Below, in pieces: positions 5,071 to 5,871 of a DNA stretch of 5,871 nt (position 1 is its first letter; each line of letters opens with the position of its first letter). The DNA is from Bacillota bacterium. GTDB taxonomy: Bacteria > Bacillota > Clostridia > Lachnospirales > Lachnospiraceae. The stretch spans positions 1-5,871 of the forward strand of contig JAEWRS010000362.1 in NCBI GenBank assembly GCA_023398855.1. The letters are read 5' to 3'. The notes under the pieces were generated by a model. The model was not told where the DNA came from and searched no databases. It saw nothing but the letters and a program-made list of their open reading frames with translations. Both the position numbers and the translations under genes were made by a program.

Positions 5071-5871
5071 TTACAGCAGCTGCAGGATCTCTTCCAGACC
5101 AAAGCTTTTATCTGACCGGAATACATATTCCAATGTATTGAGATTCCCATCCAAATGCTCCACCTCTCTGGAAAACCGGTGAGATAAGCGGACAAACTCT
5201 TCTAAATCCAGTCTGCCTTGATCTCTTTTAAAAGCCGCCAGCGCCATTTCCTGAATGAGAAGTGTACTCACGGCCGCAAGCTTTACCTTTGTATAAGGCT
5301 GCCCGTCGTAAACAGCTCCACAAAAATATGTGAAGATAAAGTACACCATAAGCTGTTCATTCCATTGCTCCCATTGGCACTTTCTTCCCTTCTCCTCCAT
5401 TAAGTATCTCTCAAAGGCCTTCCGGTTTTCCCCATAGCTTACCGGTCCTGCATCAAACAATATGCTTTTCATGCATCTGAAGTCTCGTGGCCAGTCCTGA
5501 TTAAGCACTTCAAGCTTATCAAAGAGGGAGAACCAGTCCCTCATTTTCTCATACCGCATCCTGTCATTCAATCGGCGGGCAACCATCTTCTTTTTCACAT
5601 ACTCCACACCAGCTGTTCCCTGATATCGTTTCATCAGATCCTCCAATTGATAAAGGGCTTTCTGACGGATCCTCCTTTGCATGTCATGGGAGAATCCCAG
5701 GATCACAGCAATGCGCAGGCTGCAGTTCAAATCCCGGTTCTGTAAAATGGAGATCATAAGTTCCCTGGCTGCCATAAGTTTTCTAAATAAAAATAAATCA
5801 AAATCAGGATAAAACTCTTTTCTCCTGTTTTCCTTTGTAAGAAAGCGCACAGGCTCTTTACAGCCAAGGAT
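5071..5871 (-). CDS. fliB: FliB-like protein, flagellin lysine-N-methylase family (partial, N-terminus beyond window)
   Basis: The minus-strand frame runs open through the right edge, giving 266 visible residues. A GTG at 5850 could be taken as a start, but the frame continues in phase upstream (ILGCKEPV...). The segment EPVRFLTKENRRKEF followed by DFDLFLFRKLMAARELMISIL (at about residues 7-41 of the fragment) resembles the part of clostridial FliB-like proteins that follows their cysteine-rich N-terminal region. That region would bind an Fe-S cluster and is not in the window. FliB in Salmonella methylates lysines of flagellin. In clostridia the name is carried by homology, and the true target is not shown. 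The visible part is mostly helical, rich in Arg/Lys, and lacks a cysteine cluster of its own. It converges on lrgB and ends with a TAA at 5071. Confidence 0.62.
   Translation of the reverse strand: MLGCKEPVRFLTKENRRKEFYPDFDLFLFRKLMAARELMISILQNRDLNCSLRIAVILGFSHDMQRRIRQKALYQLEDLMKRYQGTAGVEYVKKKMVARRLNDRMRYEKMRDWFSLFDKLEVLNQDWPRDFRCMKSILFDAGPVSYGENRKAFERYLMEEKGRKCQWEQWNEQLMVYFIFTYFCGAVYDGQPYTKVKLAAVSTLLIQEMALAAFKRDQGRLDLEEFVRLSHRFSREVEHLDGNLNTLEYVFRSDKSFGLEEILQLL

Noticed and set aside
4974..5195. Minus-strand open frame across the lrgB / FliB-like convergent gap
   Set aside because: Overlaps the FliB-like coding frame in another phase and has no supporting signals.
5218..5403. Plus-strand open frame of 61 codons
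   Set aside because: Antisense to the FliB-like gene; no ribosome site or family resemblance.
5848..5850. GTG at 5850 as the start of the FliB-like gene
   Set aside because: No ribosome site is visible, the frame remains open to the window edge, and the upstream residues fit the family, so the gene is truncated by the window.

Overview
This window looks like an ordinary chromosomal segment of a Gram-positive, low-to-mid GC anaerobe of the Clostridia. The best guess is Lachnospiraceae, of the Lacrimispora/Lachnoclostridium/Enterocloster type. The grounds are AGGAGG-type ribosome binding sites, sigma-A type promoters, a clostridial Mrp with an N-terminal cysteine cluster, a stand-alone folate ECF S-component under a tetrahydrofolate (THF) riboswitch, and an FliB-like protein. 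The genus is inference. There is no insertion sequence, phage gene, CRISPR array, tRNA or rRNA.

Left part (1-2400, minus strand): a compact operon read right to left. A strong promoter (-35 2315-2320, -10 2292-2297) drives a Cof-type HAD phosphatase. Its stop codon overlaps the start of an Mrp/NBP35-type Fe-S carrier ATPase (ATGA overlap). After 25 bases comes a RelA/SpoT-domain small alarmone synthetase (RelQ-like) that runs off the left edge. A twin-stem terminator at 2359-2400 separates this operon from folT.

Middle (2400-3830, minus strand): a folate ECF transporter S-component (FolT) carries a long leader with a complete THF riboswitch aptamer (3089-3184). A downstream hairpin contains the folT Shine-Dalgarno sequence and ends in a U run. 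The P1 3' strand and the hairpin's right arm share the sequence CTGCA and can compete for the same partner, which suggests an OFF switch when folate is plentiful. Upstream lies a PAP2-family membrane phosphatase with its own near-consensus promoter. That promoter sits inside the 5' extension of the open reading frame and so fixes the start at 3770.

Right part (3830-5871): a divergent promoter on the plus strand (3859-3887) drives lrgA and lrgB, overlapping by 8 bases. They encode the two membrane subunits of a CidA/LrgA-LrgB system, a holin-like or pyruvate/small organic acid transporter. Convergent to them, and entering from the right edge, is the C-terminal part of an FliB-like (flagellin lysine-N-methylase family) protein.

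The most notable item is the THF riboswitch with its inferred switching mechanism. It is a known class of element, but it links the S-component firmly to folate. No clearly new multi-gene system is visible. The co-transcription of an alarmone synthetase with an Fe-S carrier and a HAD phosphatase is the most thought-provoking gene arrangement.
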